Positions 38,729 to 48,486 are shown, counted from the stretch's first letter. The stretch is DNA of 55,663 nucleotides from Prevotella sp. (GCA_016291005.1 JAEEVT010000004.1:1-55663), one strand, 5' to 3'. Notes: generated by a model from the letters alone, not told the origin. Numbers and translations are program-made.

Positions 38729-41700
38729 ATGACACAAGATTTGAACTGCATGATTTGGAAGAAAATATTCCCAAACAAAGATACCTATATTCTCCGAAAT
38801 GCCCTCGTTTTGGCGGTCTTGATGCTGGCCGGAATTACCGGGGCGTGGGGGGAAAACATAACAAGCTTAAGCGATATAACTGCATCTGATGGTAATTATG
38901 TCATTACACAGGATATTTCGGGAGGAACACCTGGCGTTAGCACTTTTAGTGGCACGCTAGAGGCGGCTATCAATCCAGTAACAAAGATGCCTTACCGCAT
39001 TAGTGGTCTTACGGCACCCTTATTCACAACTCTTACCGGTACGGTAAAGAACCTTGTGCTTGAAACAGTTTCTATAAGTAGTCATGATGGTAATACTGGC
39101 GCAATCGCCTGCACAGCCAACGGTTCTGCACGTATCTACAATGTAGGAATCTTGAGTGGCTTAGTAGGTGGAACAGGTTATACAGGAGGACTGGTTGGCT
39201 TCCTTGATGGTACTGCTCGTGTCATCAATTGCTATAGTTATGCCAATATTACGGGGGGGGACGAAAAGGGTGGTATAGTAGGTTATAATAATGTAGCCTC
39301 TACCCAGAGCAATTTGAAAACAATAGTGATGAACTGTATGTTCTATGGTGATATTGTTGACGGAGGAATCATTTCGCCCATCTATGGAGGTGCGGAAATA
39401 AACAATGTATCAGGTGGTTTGAACAATTATAATTACTATCGTTACAGATCCCGTTATAGTAAAGAGAAGAAGATTACTAAATACAACAGAGCACTGGCGA
39501 TGGAAGAGAAGTTTATCACTCGCTTCGAGCGTTATCGTCTGTTGCTGAACAGTAATAAGAAGTTAGCAGCTAAGTATGCCTCTACCGAAACGGTGACCGT
39601 CAACCCTGATGACATGGCGAAATGGGTGCTTGAAACGGCGGACAGAAGTATTAGAGGCCGTGATCCGTATCCATATCCTATACTTAAGGCGCAGGGCAAG
39701 TATCCTTCCATTATCAATTATGATACAACAAATGCTCCTGATAGTGCTTCGGTAGGAAGGTTGAATGGTGGAAAGTTAGGCTCGAAGACGTTGGAAGTGA
39801 CCATTCTTAAAAAGAGTCAGAAAACAACAGGTGGACAGAGTTGGCCTACTGCTATAGCCAGCGACGTACAGACAACGAGTCTTACATTGACTCGCACCGA
39901 TAAGGACACCGTACGTTTCAACTACAGTTACGACAAGGTGCAGTTGCCATATTACAATGACATAGGTACGGGTAATTACACGGAAAACCGTGTTGTAACG
40001 GGTTGGAAGATAACAAGCATTACGGGTGGCACAGAGGGTACTTATACAGAAAGTGACAGCTGGGGTGGCTATAACTTTGCTGACCGCCACTGTACAAAAA
40101 AAGACAAGTATGACATTAGCAAGCGTGTCTTCTCGCAGGGTGCTTACTGGGATGTGCCAGAAGGTGTTACGGCTATCACCATAGAGCCTTACTGGGCTAT
40201 AGCCAACTACGTTTCAGACGAAACTTACGATGTTGTATATGCCAGAGACTATGCACTAAAGACTTTCACTCCGTTTGGAACACAATACAGTAACAATTCG
40301 GACATAGATATTCACGGTGATGGTAACAACCAGAAAGTCTATACATCAATAGCCAATGCTCTTGCTGGCTTTAACAATTCAAGCAAGACGGTGTATGACC
40401 AGGCAGTGGTGCTTGTGGGTAATCTGCATCAGTATGCCGATCCTACGAAAGTTGAAACGCCATATACAGTCATGTCCATTGACATGAATCATGACAACGA
40501 GCCAGACTATAGTTACATTTGCAGCCATGACAATAGAAAACCGATTTCACCTATCCGCTTTGACTTCCTTAATATCATGGGTATAGCAGAGGCTCAACTG
40601 CCTAAATTGACAGACATTAAGGATCGTTTTCGCAACGTATCCATATTCAATTTGAAGGGATGGTTTGAGGTTACGAATACTTGCGTGGTGAATTTTTCAC
40701 AGTTCGAATATGACAATAGTACTGGTGCTGCTAATGCAACCGTAAAATCATCTGCTCCATTGATTCTTCTTGGTGGTACGTATGAGCAGTTTGTTTCCAC
40801 ACAAAAGGCAACGCTTGATACCAAAACCCCCAAAACGAAATATATACATATTGGTGGCAATGCTTGGTTTGCAAAATTCGGTAATGGTACGCACAGTGAC
40901 GGTAACAAGTTTACACCTCATGTTCCCATTTCTGTAACAGGTGGTGATTATGACGAGTTCTATCTGTCGGGTACCTATCAGCCTAATATTACAAATATGA
41001 AACCAGACAATGCCGAGTGCTATGTAAGTGGTGGTCGTTTCGGTGATATGGCAGGTGCCTCATTGGAAGCAATCCAAGGTGATGTGCAATGGCAGATAGA
41101 CTATGCCGACATCACCAATTTCTATGGTGGCGGTGTAAATGGTAATAATCCGATAACTGGTGATATCAAGGTTGATATGACTCGTAGTCATGTGGGACGA
41201 TATTGCGGTGGTCCGAAGTTCGGCGATATGTCGACGGGCAAGAATGTTACAACAAATGCCTATGACTGCACCTTCGACACTTTCTTCGGTGCAGGGTTTG
41301 GCGGTAATTCATACAATAGGGTGAAATATAGAGATGTGGAAAATGGTATGCCAGCCAGTTACCAAAATCTGTACAAGGATGACCGTGGTAAATATTTCGA
41401 TGGTGAAACAACACTTGCTTATAGTAGTAAGCCAGACTACGGGAAAAAAGGTAAAGGCGTAGCTACGGATTTTGACTATGAGTATTTCATTTGGTCATCA
41501 GGTACAACTGGTGCACGTTTCTATGTGCAGTTTGTTTCTTTCTCTCTTGCAAGAACTAACAATGTTACTTCCAACCTTACAGGATGTACCATCAATGAAA
41601 ACTTCTATGGTGGTGGTAGCCTTGGTAAGGTAAATGGTATCGCGACTTCCACGCTTGACGGCTGTACGGTGAAAGGCAACGTGTTTGGTGGAGGTTATTC

Positions 41701-44700
41701 TGCCACGCTGCCCAAGATTGGGGTACGAAATACTCCAGCCTTCGTTGCTGGCAAGGAACCCAGTAAGAATATCAATATCGGCATGTTTGAGGAGGGTGAG
41801 ATAGCAGATACGGTAAATTACGAGTGGAAACATATTGATTCTATGCCAGCTGACGGTTCTGCAGGTATGAAAAGTTCTTCGGAAGGAAAATTTGTATATA
41901 CCGATGAAGACTTGACTACACTCGGACAGGTAGGAACGGTCAATTTGACCATCACGAACAACACCACCGTTGGTGAAAGTGTCTATGGCGGTGGTGAGGA
42001 GTCGGCTGTCGACGGTGACACAGATGTTACTATGAATAGCGGATATGTTGGCGTCCAAAATACAGGCACATTCGGTTACAGATGGGGTAACGTCTATGGA
42101 GGCGGCAAAGGTAAAATTGAAATAAAGGATGATGGCAGTTCTGAGCTTGTCGTGAAGAGTAAGGACGACTTGGATGCAGGACTAGTGAAAGGTAATACTA
42201 ATGTCACCATCAACGGTACGACGGAAGCGACGAAAATACTCCATAATGTATATGGCGGTGGCGCCGTGGGTTCTGTTGGAACGTTTGATCGTGATGCAAA
42301 TGGTATGCCAACAGCATGTGCTGCAAATACGGGTTTGGCTACAGTTACCATCAATGGTGGAACGATTGGTCATAATCGCGAGGACACCGGTATGGTGGAT
42401 GGCTCATCGCGTGGTTGGGAAGGCAATCCAAATGGAGAAGGAGCTTTCGCTTTCCTAAACCAGTTGGCATGGGTCAACAATACAATTGTTTCTATTGGTG
42501 ATGCCACTTCTCCTGCTGAAGATAAAGGGCCAAAGATCTTGGGTTCTGTCTATGGCGGAGGCGAGAACGGACACAACCATGAGAATGCTGTTATTACCGT
42601 GAATAAGGGGACTATTGGTAATTCTAGTTCTGAGGCAGCAAGCTATGACTGCGGCAATATCTATGGTGCTGGTTGTGGTACGGATACCTTCTGGAAGGAT
42701 GATAATAATAACGGGGAGGTTGATGATGGCGAAAATAATCATCACAACCCCATGGCAGGAATAGTGCGTGGTACGACGTCGATAACCATCAATGGCGGTC
42801 AGGTGCTACGAAATGTCTATGGTGGCGGCGCTATGGGATCTGTAGGAACATACACCTATGACGAAAATGGTTTGCCTGGTGGATGCACAAGTGCAACCGG
42901 CAAGACCACGATAAACGTTAATGGTGGTGTAATTGGTGCCGATGATAGTGAGTATGGCAATGTCTATGGTGGCCCCAAGGGCAACCTCAGCGAAACTGAA
43001 TTCTCTGCTAGCGTTAGGGATACGGAAGTGAATATCAAACCTCATCCTAGTGATACTTCTAAGCCAGGAGCCGACGTCAAGGGTTCTGTCTTCGGTGGTG
43101 GTGAAGCCGGTATCGTCAAGGAAAAGGTTGTGGTTAACATGCTCGGTGGCACTGTTGGCAAAGATGTCTATGGTGGCGGCGCTTTGGCGAATACAAATAC
43201 TAATGTGAGCGATGTCGCCTCTGCCAAGACCGTTAATACAACGGTCAATCTGCATGGAGGTGCAATTAACCGTAACGTCTATGGCGGCGGTTTGGGCAAG
43301 ATTGCTGTTGGTACAGAAGGTCAGGACGGTTATGAGGCAGGTGTCGAAGCCAAAGTATTTGGCGATGTGCTGGTAGAACTGAACGGTACGAAGGTGACAG
43401 ACGAAGGCGGAACGGTGACTTGGCCTGATAACTGTGTGGTGAAAGGTGATATCTTTGGCTGTAACAATCTCAACGGCAGTCCGCAACATGCAGTTACCGT
43501 CCACGTCTATAAGACGGTGGGATATGAAGGCCATGCTGGAACTGCAAGCGATAAGCTGGACAGCAACAACAAGGCAGACCACACCTACCATGTATCTGCT
43601 GTCTATGGTGGTGGTAATCTCTCCGCCTTTATGCCTGATGTAAAAGCTGTAGTCGATACTGTTCAGGCTCGTGTCATCATCGACGGCTGTGACAGGACCA
43701 GCATCCGTCAGGTATATGGCGGTGGTAATGCTGCTTCTGCTCCTGCCACCAACGTTACCGTCAATGGTACATACGAGATAGAGGAACTCTTTGGCGGTGG
43801 TAATGGATTGGATGATATTACCATCAACAGTGTCACGATGGCCAATCCTGGTGCCAACGTTGGTTATAAGAACTATTCTACGTATGATTCTGAGAAGAAC
43901 GAATGGGTTGATAACGCTGATGCTGACACCAAAGACAAGAGACAGGCAGACAATTCGGCTTATGTCTATGGTAGTGGCAGGGCTTCTGTGAACATCTATG
44001 GAGGTAAGATTCACCGTGTCTTTGGCGGCTCCAATACAAAAGGCAATGTACGTGAAACGGCTGTAACACTGCTTGACGAAATGGGCGGCTGTGAATTCTG
44101 TATCGATGAGGCATATGGTGGTGGCAAGAGTGCATCTATGGATGCTGAGGCTCAGCTGCTGATGGCTTGTATCCCTGGTCTGCAAGCCGTTTATGGTGGC
44201 GCTGAGGATGCTGATATCAACGACAACGTGACGCTGAATATCACCAACGGAACGTTCAAGCGTGTCTTTGGAGGCAATAATGTCAGTGGAACCATTCGTG
44301 GCGCTATTACCGTGAATGTCGAAGAAACAGGCTGTCGGCCAGTCATCATCGGCGAACTTTATGGTGGTGGTAACCAAGCTGGCTATTCCGTTTATGGCTA
44401 TAAGGAAGTGACGGAAAACGGTAAGAAAGTTTGGAAGCCTCGCGAGTCGAATAATGATAGTGGTACAGGTCCAGCCAATCCTTATAACGACCCAGAAGTC
44501 AATGTCAAGTCATTTACCAGTATTGGTAATATCTTCGGTGGTGGCTATGGTAGCGGTGCTACGATGGTAGGCAATCCAACGGTGAATATTAACGAGGTGA
44601 TTGGTAAATTCGCTACCGATGGAGAGAATAACTCCGATTATGACGAGACAGGCTATAAGGGTAAAACGATTACGGTTGATGACCACGATGTGGCCTTGCC

Positions 44701-44986
44701 GTCTCACGCCAAAGGAAAGATAGGTGCCATAGGTCAGGTCTTCGGCGGAGGTAATGCTGCCAAGGTCATTGGCGACACTCATGTCAATGTTGGTACTCAA
44801 GGTACTATAGACTTTGTTACTAAGGCAAGTGGAGAAAGCGCCCCTCAAACTGGTGTTCAGGTTGTCGGAGTTGACATTCGCGGTAATGTCTATGGTGGTG
44901 GTAACAATGCGGAAGTGACGGGTTCGACGAATGTTCATATAGGAAAAGAAGAGACGTCGAGCGGGAATCAGTCGCAGGGAGATTAA
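38729..44986 (+). CDS. Giant secreted YGGGN-repeat protein (2085 aa), GLUG-like N-terminal part
   Basis: Signal-like ALVLAVLMLAGITGAWG; GGLVGFLDGTARVINCYSYANITGGDEKGGIVGYN; many NVYGGG repeats in C-terminal half. Confidence 0.85.
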   Translation: MTQDLNCMIWKKIFPNKDTYILRNALVLAVLMLAGITGAWGENITSLSDITASDGNYVITQDISGGTPGVSTFSGTLEAAINPVTKMPYRISGLTAPLFTTLTGTVKNLVLETVSISSHDGNTGAIACTANGSARIYNVGILSGLVGGTGYTGGLVGFLDGTARVINCYSYANITGGDEKGGIVGYNNVASTQSNLKTIVMNCMFYGDIVDGGIISPIYGGAEINNVSGGLNNYNYYRYRSRYSKEKKITKYNRALAMEEKFITRFERYRLLLNSNKKLAAKYASTETVTVNPDDMAKWVLETADRSIRGRDPYPYPILKAQGKYPSIINYDTTNAPDSASVGRLNGGKLGSKTLEVTILKKSQKTTGGQSWPTAIASDVQTTSLTLTRTDKDTVRFNYSYDKVQLPYYNDIGTGNYTENRVVTGWKITSITGGTEGTYTESDSWGGYNFADRHCTKKDKYDISKRVFSQGAYWDVPEGVTAITIEPYWAIANYVSDETYDVVYARDYALKTFTPFGTQYSNNSDIDIHGDGNNQKVYTSIANALAGFNNSSKTVYDQAVVLVGNLHQYADPTKVETPYTVMSIDMNHDNEPDYSYICSHDNRKPISPIRFDFLNIMGIAEAQLPKLTDIKDRFRNVSIFNLKGWFEVTNTCVVNFSQFEYDNSTGAANATVKSSAPLILLGGTYEQFVSTQKATLDTKTPKTKYIHIGGNAWFAKFGNGTHSDGNKFTPHVPISVTGGDYDEFYLSGTYQPNITNMKPDNAECYVSGGRFGDMAGASLEAIQGDVQWQIDYADITNFYGGGVNGNNPITGDIKVDMTRSHVGRYCGGPKFGDMSTGKNVTTNAYDCTFDTFFGAGFGGNSYNRVKYRDVENGMPASYQNLYKDDRGKYFDGETTLAYSSKPDYGKKGKGVATDFDYEYFIWSSGTTGARFYVQFVSFSLARTNNVTSNLTGCTINENFYGGGSLGKVNGIATSTLDGCTVKGNVFGGGYSATLPKIGVRNTPAFVAGKEPSKNINIGMFEEGEIADTVNYEWKHIDSMPADGSAGMKSSSEGKFVYTDEDLTTLGQVGTVNLTITNNTTVGESVYGGGEESAVDGDTDVTMNSGYVGVQNTGTFGYRWGNVYGGGKGKIEIKDDGSSELVVKSKDDLDAGLVKGNTNVTINGTTEATKILHNVYGGGAVGSVGTFDRDANGMPTACAANTGLATVTINGGTIGHNREDTGMVDGSSRGWEGNPNGEGAFAFLNQLAWVNNTIVSIGDATSPAEDKGPKILGSVYGGGENGHNHENAVITVNKGTIGNSSSEAASYDCGNIYGAGCGTDTFWKDDNNNGEVDDGENNHHNPMAGIVRGTTSITINGGQVLRNVYGGGAMGSVGTYTYDENGLPGGCTSATGKTTINVNGGVIGADDSEYGNVYGGPKGNLSETEFSASVRDTEVNIKPHPSDTSKPGADVKGSVFGGGEAGIVKEKVVVNMLGGTVGKDVYGGGALANTNTNVSDVASAKTVNTTVNLHGGAINRNVYGGGLGKIAVGTEGQDGYEAGVEAKVFGDVLVELNGTKVTDEGGTVTWPDNCVVKGDIFGCNNLNGSPQHAVTVHVYKTVGYEGHAGTASDKLDSNNKADHTYHVSAVYGGGNLSAFMPDVKAVVDTVQARVIIDGCDRTSIRQVYGGGNAASAPATNVTVNGTYEIEELFGGGNGLDDITINSVTMANPGANVGYKNYSTYDSEKNEWVDNADADTKDKRQADNSAYVYGSGRASVNIYGGKIHRVFGGSNTKGNVRETAVTLLDEMGGCEFCIDEAYGGGKSASMDAEAQLLMACIPGLQAVYGGAEDADINDNVTLNITNGTFKRVFGGNNVSGTIRGAITVNVEETGCRPVIIGELYGGGNQAGYSVYGYKEVTENGKKVWKPRESNNDSGTGPANPYNDPEVNVKSFTSIGNIFGGGYGSGATMVGNPTVNINEVIGKFATDGENNSDYDETGYKGKTITVDDHDVALPSHAKGKIGAIGQVFGGGNAAKVIGDTHVNVGTQGTIDFVTKASGESAPQTGVQVVGVDIRGNVYGGGNNAEVTGSTNVHIGKEETSSGNQSQGD

Positions 44987-44993
44987 GACGGGA

Positions 44994-45020
44994 CAGACCA
45001 AAACAACTTGTTTTGGTCTG
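44994..45020. terminator. 27-bp near-palindrome after giant gene 2 (possible terminator, no U-tract)
   Basis: CAGACCAAAACAA-c-TTGTTTTGGTCTG; core repeated reverse-complemented at 45062-45082. Confidence 0.5.
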
Positions 45021-45092
45021 CTTCGAGCGTAGATTTCTTGAGGAAATCACGGTGATTTCCTGACCAAAACAAGTTGTTTTGGTGTGAGGGCT
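45005..45092. repeat. 22-bp-period array, locus 2
   Basis: Units begin 45005, 45027, 45049, 45071; GCGTAGATTTCTTGAGGAAATC / ACGGTGATTTCCTGACCAAAAC. Confidence 0.7.
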
Positions 45093-45093
45093 T

Positions 45094-45564
45094 TTAGAGC
45101 GACTGCAACTTCTTTAGTATCAGGCCGATAATTGTTCCGAGGATAACGCCTATGGTGTCGGCGAAGAAGTCGAGCCATTCACCTGAACGCGTGGATGTGC
45201 AGTAGGCTTGGAGCAGTTCCATGAGTCCGCCAAGGAATATCATGCCCACGACGGCAAACCAGAATAATGCCTGCAGGTTTGGCCTGCGGGCTTCTTTTTT
45301 GCAATGGCGCAGGTGCTCCCACCAGATGACTGAGCAGGTGCCGCCATACATGACGAAGTGAGTCCACTTGTCGGCAAACTCCACGTTGCTAAGTGGCGTC
45401 TCTGGGAAAAAGGGTGTCAGCGACAGTATCCAGATGAGTACGATGCAGATAGAGGAAAGGGGATATGTCCTAAAGGAGAAATGGGAAATGAAAGGAATGA
45501 TATTGCGTGCCACACTTTGGCCTTTAGGTTGAAGAGATGTAAATGAATGTTCTTTTTGCGCCAT
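45094..45564 (-). CDS. VanZ-like family membrane protein
   Basis: IWILSLTPFFPETP..NVEFADKWTHFVMYGGTC..GLMELLQAYCTSTRSGEWLDFFADTIGVILG. Confidence 0.85.
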   Translation of the reverse strand: MAQKEHSFTSLQPKGQSVARNIIPFISHFSFRTYPLSSICIVLIWILSLTPFFPETPLSNVEFADKWTHFVMYGGTCSVIWWEHLRHCKKEARRPNLQALFWFAVVGMIFLGGLMELLQAYCTSTRSGEWLDFFADTIGVILGTIIGLILKKLQSL

Positions 45565-45640
45565 GTTATTCTGATTTTGGGTGCAAAAGTACAAAGAAAA
45601 TGAGAAATAAAGGATGAAAATGCTGCATTATTTGTTTTTT

Positions 45641-45668
45641 CTCTAAACTCTAAACACTAAACTCTAAA
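45641..45668. repeat. Four 7-bp tandem repeats upstream of transporter promoter
   Basis: CTCTAAA CTCTAAA CACTAAA CTCTAAA. Confidence 0.9.
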
Positions 45669-45676
45669 CTTTTTTG

Positions 45677-45684
45677 TATTTTTG
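45677..45684 (+). promoter_or_regulatory. -7 element TATTTTTG, 8 nt before ATG 45693
   Basis: TAnnTTTG match. Confidence 0.55.
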
Positions 45685-45692
45685 CAGGCGAT

Positions 45693-47063
45693 ATGGCAAA
45701 TGTGAATAGTGAGAGAACGAATTTCGGAAGCAGGCTTGGCGTTATCTTGGCTACGGCCGGTAGTGCCGTAGGCTTGGGTAATGTATGGCGTTTCCCTTAT
45801 ATGACGGGTGAGAACGGTGGTGCCGTCTTCATCTTGATTTACGTGATTTGTGTGTTGCTGTTAGGCATACCCTGCATGATAAGTGAATTCATTGTAGGTC
45901 GTCACGGACAGTGTAACACGGCACGCGCTTTCCGCAAGCTCTCTAAAGATACGCCATGGGGCATTATTGGTTACTTAGGCGTATTGACGGGATTCCTTAT
46001 TACAGGCTATTATGCCGTTGTCAGCGGCTGGTGTCTGCAGTATGTCTGGGCGTCGTTGATAGGACATTTGCAGGGCGACCCTGACTATTTCAAGACCTAT
46101 TTTTCGGACTTGGCTGCCGATCCGGTGAAACCCGTGCTGTGGACCGTCATTATCCTGGGCTTGACCTATCTGATAATTGAGCACGGTGTGCGCGACGGTA
46201 TTGAGCGGGCCTCGAAACTGCTTATGCCGACATTGTTCATCCTGTTGCTTGTCATCGTAGTGGCTTCCTGTCTGCTGCCAGGTGCCGAGAAGGGTATCGA
46301 GTTCCTGTTTCACCCCGACTGGACAAAAATCAACAGCGACGTCTTCTTGGGAGCGTTGGGACAAGCGTTCTACTCGATGAGTATTGCGATGGGATGTCTC
46401 TGTACTTACGCCAGTTATTTTGCCAAACATACCAACCTGACCAAGTCGGCCGCTCAGATAGCTATTATTGACTGTTTGGTAGCCGTGCTGGCCGGACTCA
46501 TGATATTTCCCGCAGCATTCTCCGTGGGTGTCAGCCCTGACAGCGGACCCTCGCTGATTTTCATTACCCTGCCAAACGTCTTCCAGCAGGCCTTTGCCAC
46601 CGTGCCCGTTGTGGGTTACTGTATCTCGCTGCTGTTCTTCGTCCTGTTGTCGTTGGCAGCGTTGACATCGCTGATGTCACTACACGAGGTGTCGACGGCA
46701 TTCTTCCAAGAGGAGTTGCATACCACCCGTAAGCGGGCAGCCCTTCTTGTCACTATTCTTGCAGCCGTCATTGGCGCTTTCTGTTCGTTGTCGTTAGGTG
46801 CTGTCGATGGTCTGTCGTTCATCGGGAAGACGCTTTTCGACTGGTTTGACTTCATAACAGGTCAGATATTCCTGCCTGTAATCGGCTTCCTGACTTGTAT
46901 CTTTATTGGTTGGTTCGTGCCGCATAAGGTGGTGCACGACGAGTTTACCAATTGGGGTTCACTGCGTGGACGTTTCTTCCACCTCTACCTGTTCCTTGTG
47001 AAGTACGTGTGTCCGTTGGCTATACTCTTTATCTTCCTGCATCAGTTGGGGTTGCTCCAATGA
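45693..47063 (+). CDS. Neurotransmitter:sodium symporter (NSS/SNF) family transporter
   Basis: GSRLGVILATAGSAVGLGNVWRFPYMTGENGGAVF signature. Confidence 0.95.
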   Translation: MANVNSERTNFGSRLGVILATAGSAVGLGNVWRFPYMTGENGGAVFILIYVICVLLLGIPCMISEFIVGRHGQCNTARAFRKLSKDTPWGIIGYLGVLTGFLITGYYAVVSGWCLQYVWASLIGHLQGDPDYFKTYFSDLAADPVKPVLWTVIILGLTYLIIEHGVRDGIERASKLLMPTLFILLLVIVVASCLLPGAEKGIEFLFHPDWTKINSDVFLGALGQAFYSMSIAMGCLCTYASYFAKHTNLTKSAAQIAIIDCLVAVLAGLMIFPAAFSVGVSPDSGPSLIFITLPNVFQQAFATVPVVGYCISLLFFVLLSLAALTSLMSLHEVSTAFFQEELHTTRKRAALLVTILAAVIGAFCSLSLGAVDGLSFIGKTLFDWFDFITGQIFLPVIGFLTCIFIGWFVPHKVVHDEFTNWGSLRGRFFHLYLFLVKYVCPLAILFIFLHQLGLLQ

Positions 47064-47127
47064 GAAATGCAAGGAATGAAGGTAATGAGAAATTAAAATG
47101 AAGAAATGAAGAAATGATAATGAGCCT

Positions 47128-48486
47128 ATGAAAATCGAAAGAGGTAATTTTGGCAGCAAGGTTGGCATCGTGCTGGCGACGGCGGGTAGTGCCGTGGGGT
47201 TGGGTAATGTCTGGCGTTTCCCCTATATGGCAGGCGAGAACGGTGGTGCGGCATTCATCCTTATTTATATAGCTTGCATCTTTATACTGGGCATTCCAGG
47301 CATGCTGAGCGAGTTCATTGTGGGCCGTCATGGACAAGCCAATGCTGCCCGATCCTATGATAAGTTGTCGGGTGGAAAGCCGTGGAAGTTCATAGGTTAT
47401 CTTGGCATCTTGACGTCGACCATCATCCTTGGCTTCTATGCTGTGGTGGCAGGCTGGTGTCTGCAATACCTGTTTGCTTCCATTGTCGGACAGCTCAGTG
47501 GTGATGTCCAATACGTGAAGGCCTACTTTCAGGACTTCTCCTGTCACCCCGTCTATCCCGTGCTGTGGGGTGTCTATTTCATTCTGGTCACCCAGTGGGT
47601 GGTGATGCGTGGCGTACGTAGCGGTATCGAACGGGCGTCGAAGTTTCTCATGCCCATCCTCTTAATACTCTTGCTGGTGCTGGTCGTTGCTTCCTGCATG
47701 CTGCCAGGAGCAGTGGATGGCATACGCTTCCTGTTGAAGCCAGATTTCTCGAAGCTGAGCGGTGGCGTCATGTTGGAAGCCCTGGGCCAAGCCTTCTTCT
47801 CGTTGTCATTAGGAACGGCGTGCCTTTGTACATACGCCAGCTATTTCACAAAATACACCAACCTGTTGAACTCAGCTGGTCAGATAGCTTTGCTTGACAC
47901 CATCATTGCTGTCTTGGCAGGACTTATGATATTTCCTGCAGCTGCTTCCGTGGGTGTCAGCCCGGACAGTGGACCGTCGCTGATCTTCATCACCCTGCCT
48001 AACGTCTTCCAGCAGGCTTTTGCTTCAGTCCCGGTTATAGGCTATGTGGTGAGCATCATGTTCTATGCCCTCCTGGTATTTGCTGCCCTTACCTCTACAA
48101 TCTCCATGCACGAGATAGGCACCGTCTTCTTTACAGAGGAATTACATCTGCCGCGCCGGTATTCAGCATGGATAATTACTGTCGTCGCCTCCGTTCTCTG
48201 TGTGTTCTGTTCTCTGTCCGTAGGAGCTTACGACAACCTGAAACTGATGGGCAAAGGGCTAATGGACTTCTGTGATATGCTGACGGCCAACTTCATGCTG
48301 CCTCTCGGTGGCTTGCTGACGTGTATCTTCGTGGGGTGGTATGTGCCAAAGAAGGTAGTTCGTGACGAGTTCACTAATAACGGAACCCTGAGCAGTCGTT
48401 TCTTCAACGTCTATCTCTTTGCCGTGCGTTTTGTCTGTCCCGTCTGCATTATCATTATTTTCCTCCATCAGTTAGGAGTGATTTAG
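47128..48486 (+). CDS. NSS/SNF family transporter, paralogue of preceding gene
   Basis: GSKVGIVLATAGSAVGLGNVWRFPYMAGENGGAAF; co-linear similarity to 45693-47063. Confidence 0.95.
   Translation: MKIERGNFGSKVGIVLATAGSAVGLGNVWRFPYMAGENGGAAFILIYIACIFILGIPGMLSEFIVGRHGQANAARSYDKLSGGKPWKFIGYLGILTSTIILGFYAVVAGWCLQYLFASIVGQLSGDVQYVKAYFQDFSCHPVYPVLWGVYFILVTQWVVMRGVRSGIERASKFLMPILLILLLVLVVASCMLPGAVDGIRFLLKPDFSKLSGGVMLEALGQAFFSLSLGTACLCTYASYFTKYTNLLNSAGQIALLDTIIAVLAGLMIFPAAASVGVSPDSGPSLIFITLPNVFQQAFASVPVIGYVVSIMFYALLVFAALTSTISMHEIGTVFFTEELHLPRRYSAWIITVVASVLCVFCSLSVGAYDNLKLMGKGLMDFCDMLTANFMLPLGGLLTCIFVGWYVPKKVVRDEFTNNGTLSSRFFNVYLFAVRFVCPVCIIIIFLHQLGVI

Noticed and set aside
42806-44377. 523-aa minus-strand ORF (and other long antisense ORFs, e.g. 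10632..11738, 14043..15326, 31996..32673)
   Set aside because: Shadow ORFs opposite strongly supported genes; low-complexity sequence without recognisable domains.
38729-44986. Giant gene 2 as a frameshifted or truncated pseudogene
   Set aside because: Intact 2085-codon frame; I saw no YGGG-like coding after the stop (only 7 nt to the palindrome), so a natural end is more likely.
18938-44986. Integrated mobile island or prophage
   Set aside because: No integrase, transposase, relaxase, phage structural genes, tRNA or att-like repeat recognised at either side.
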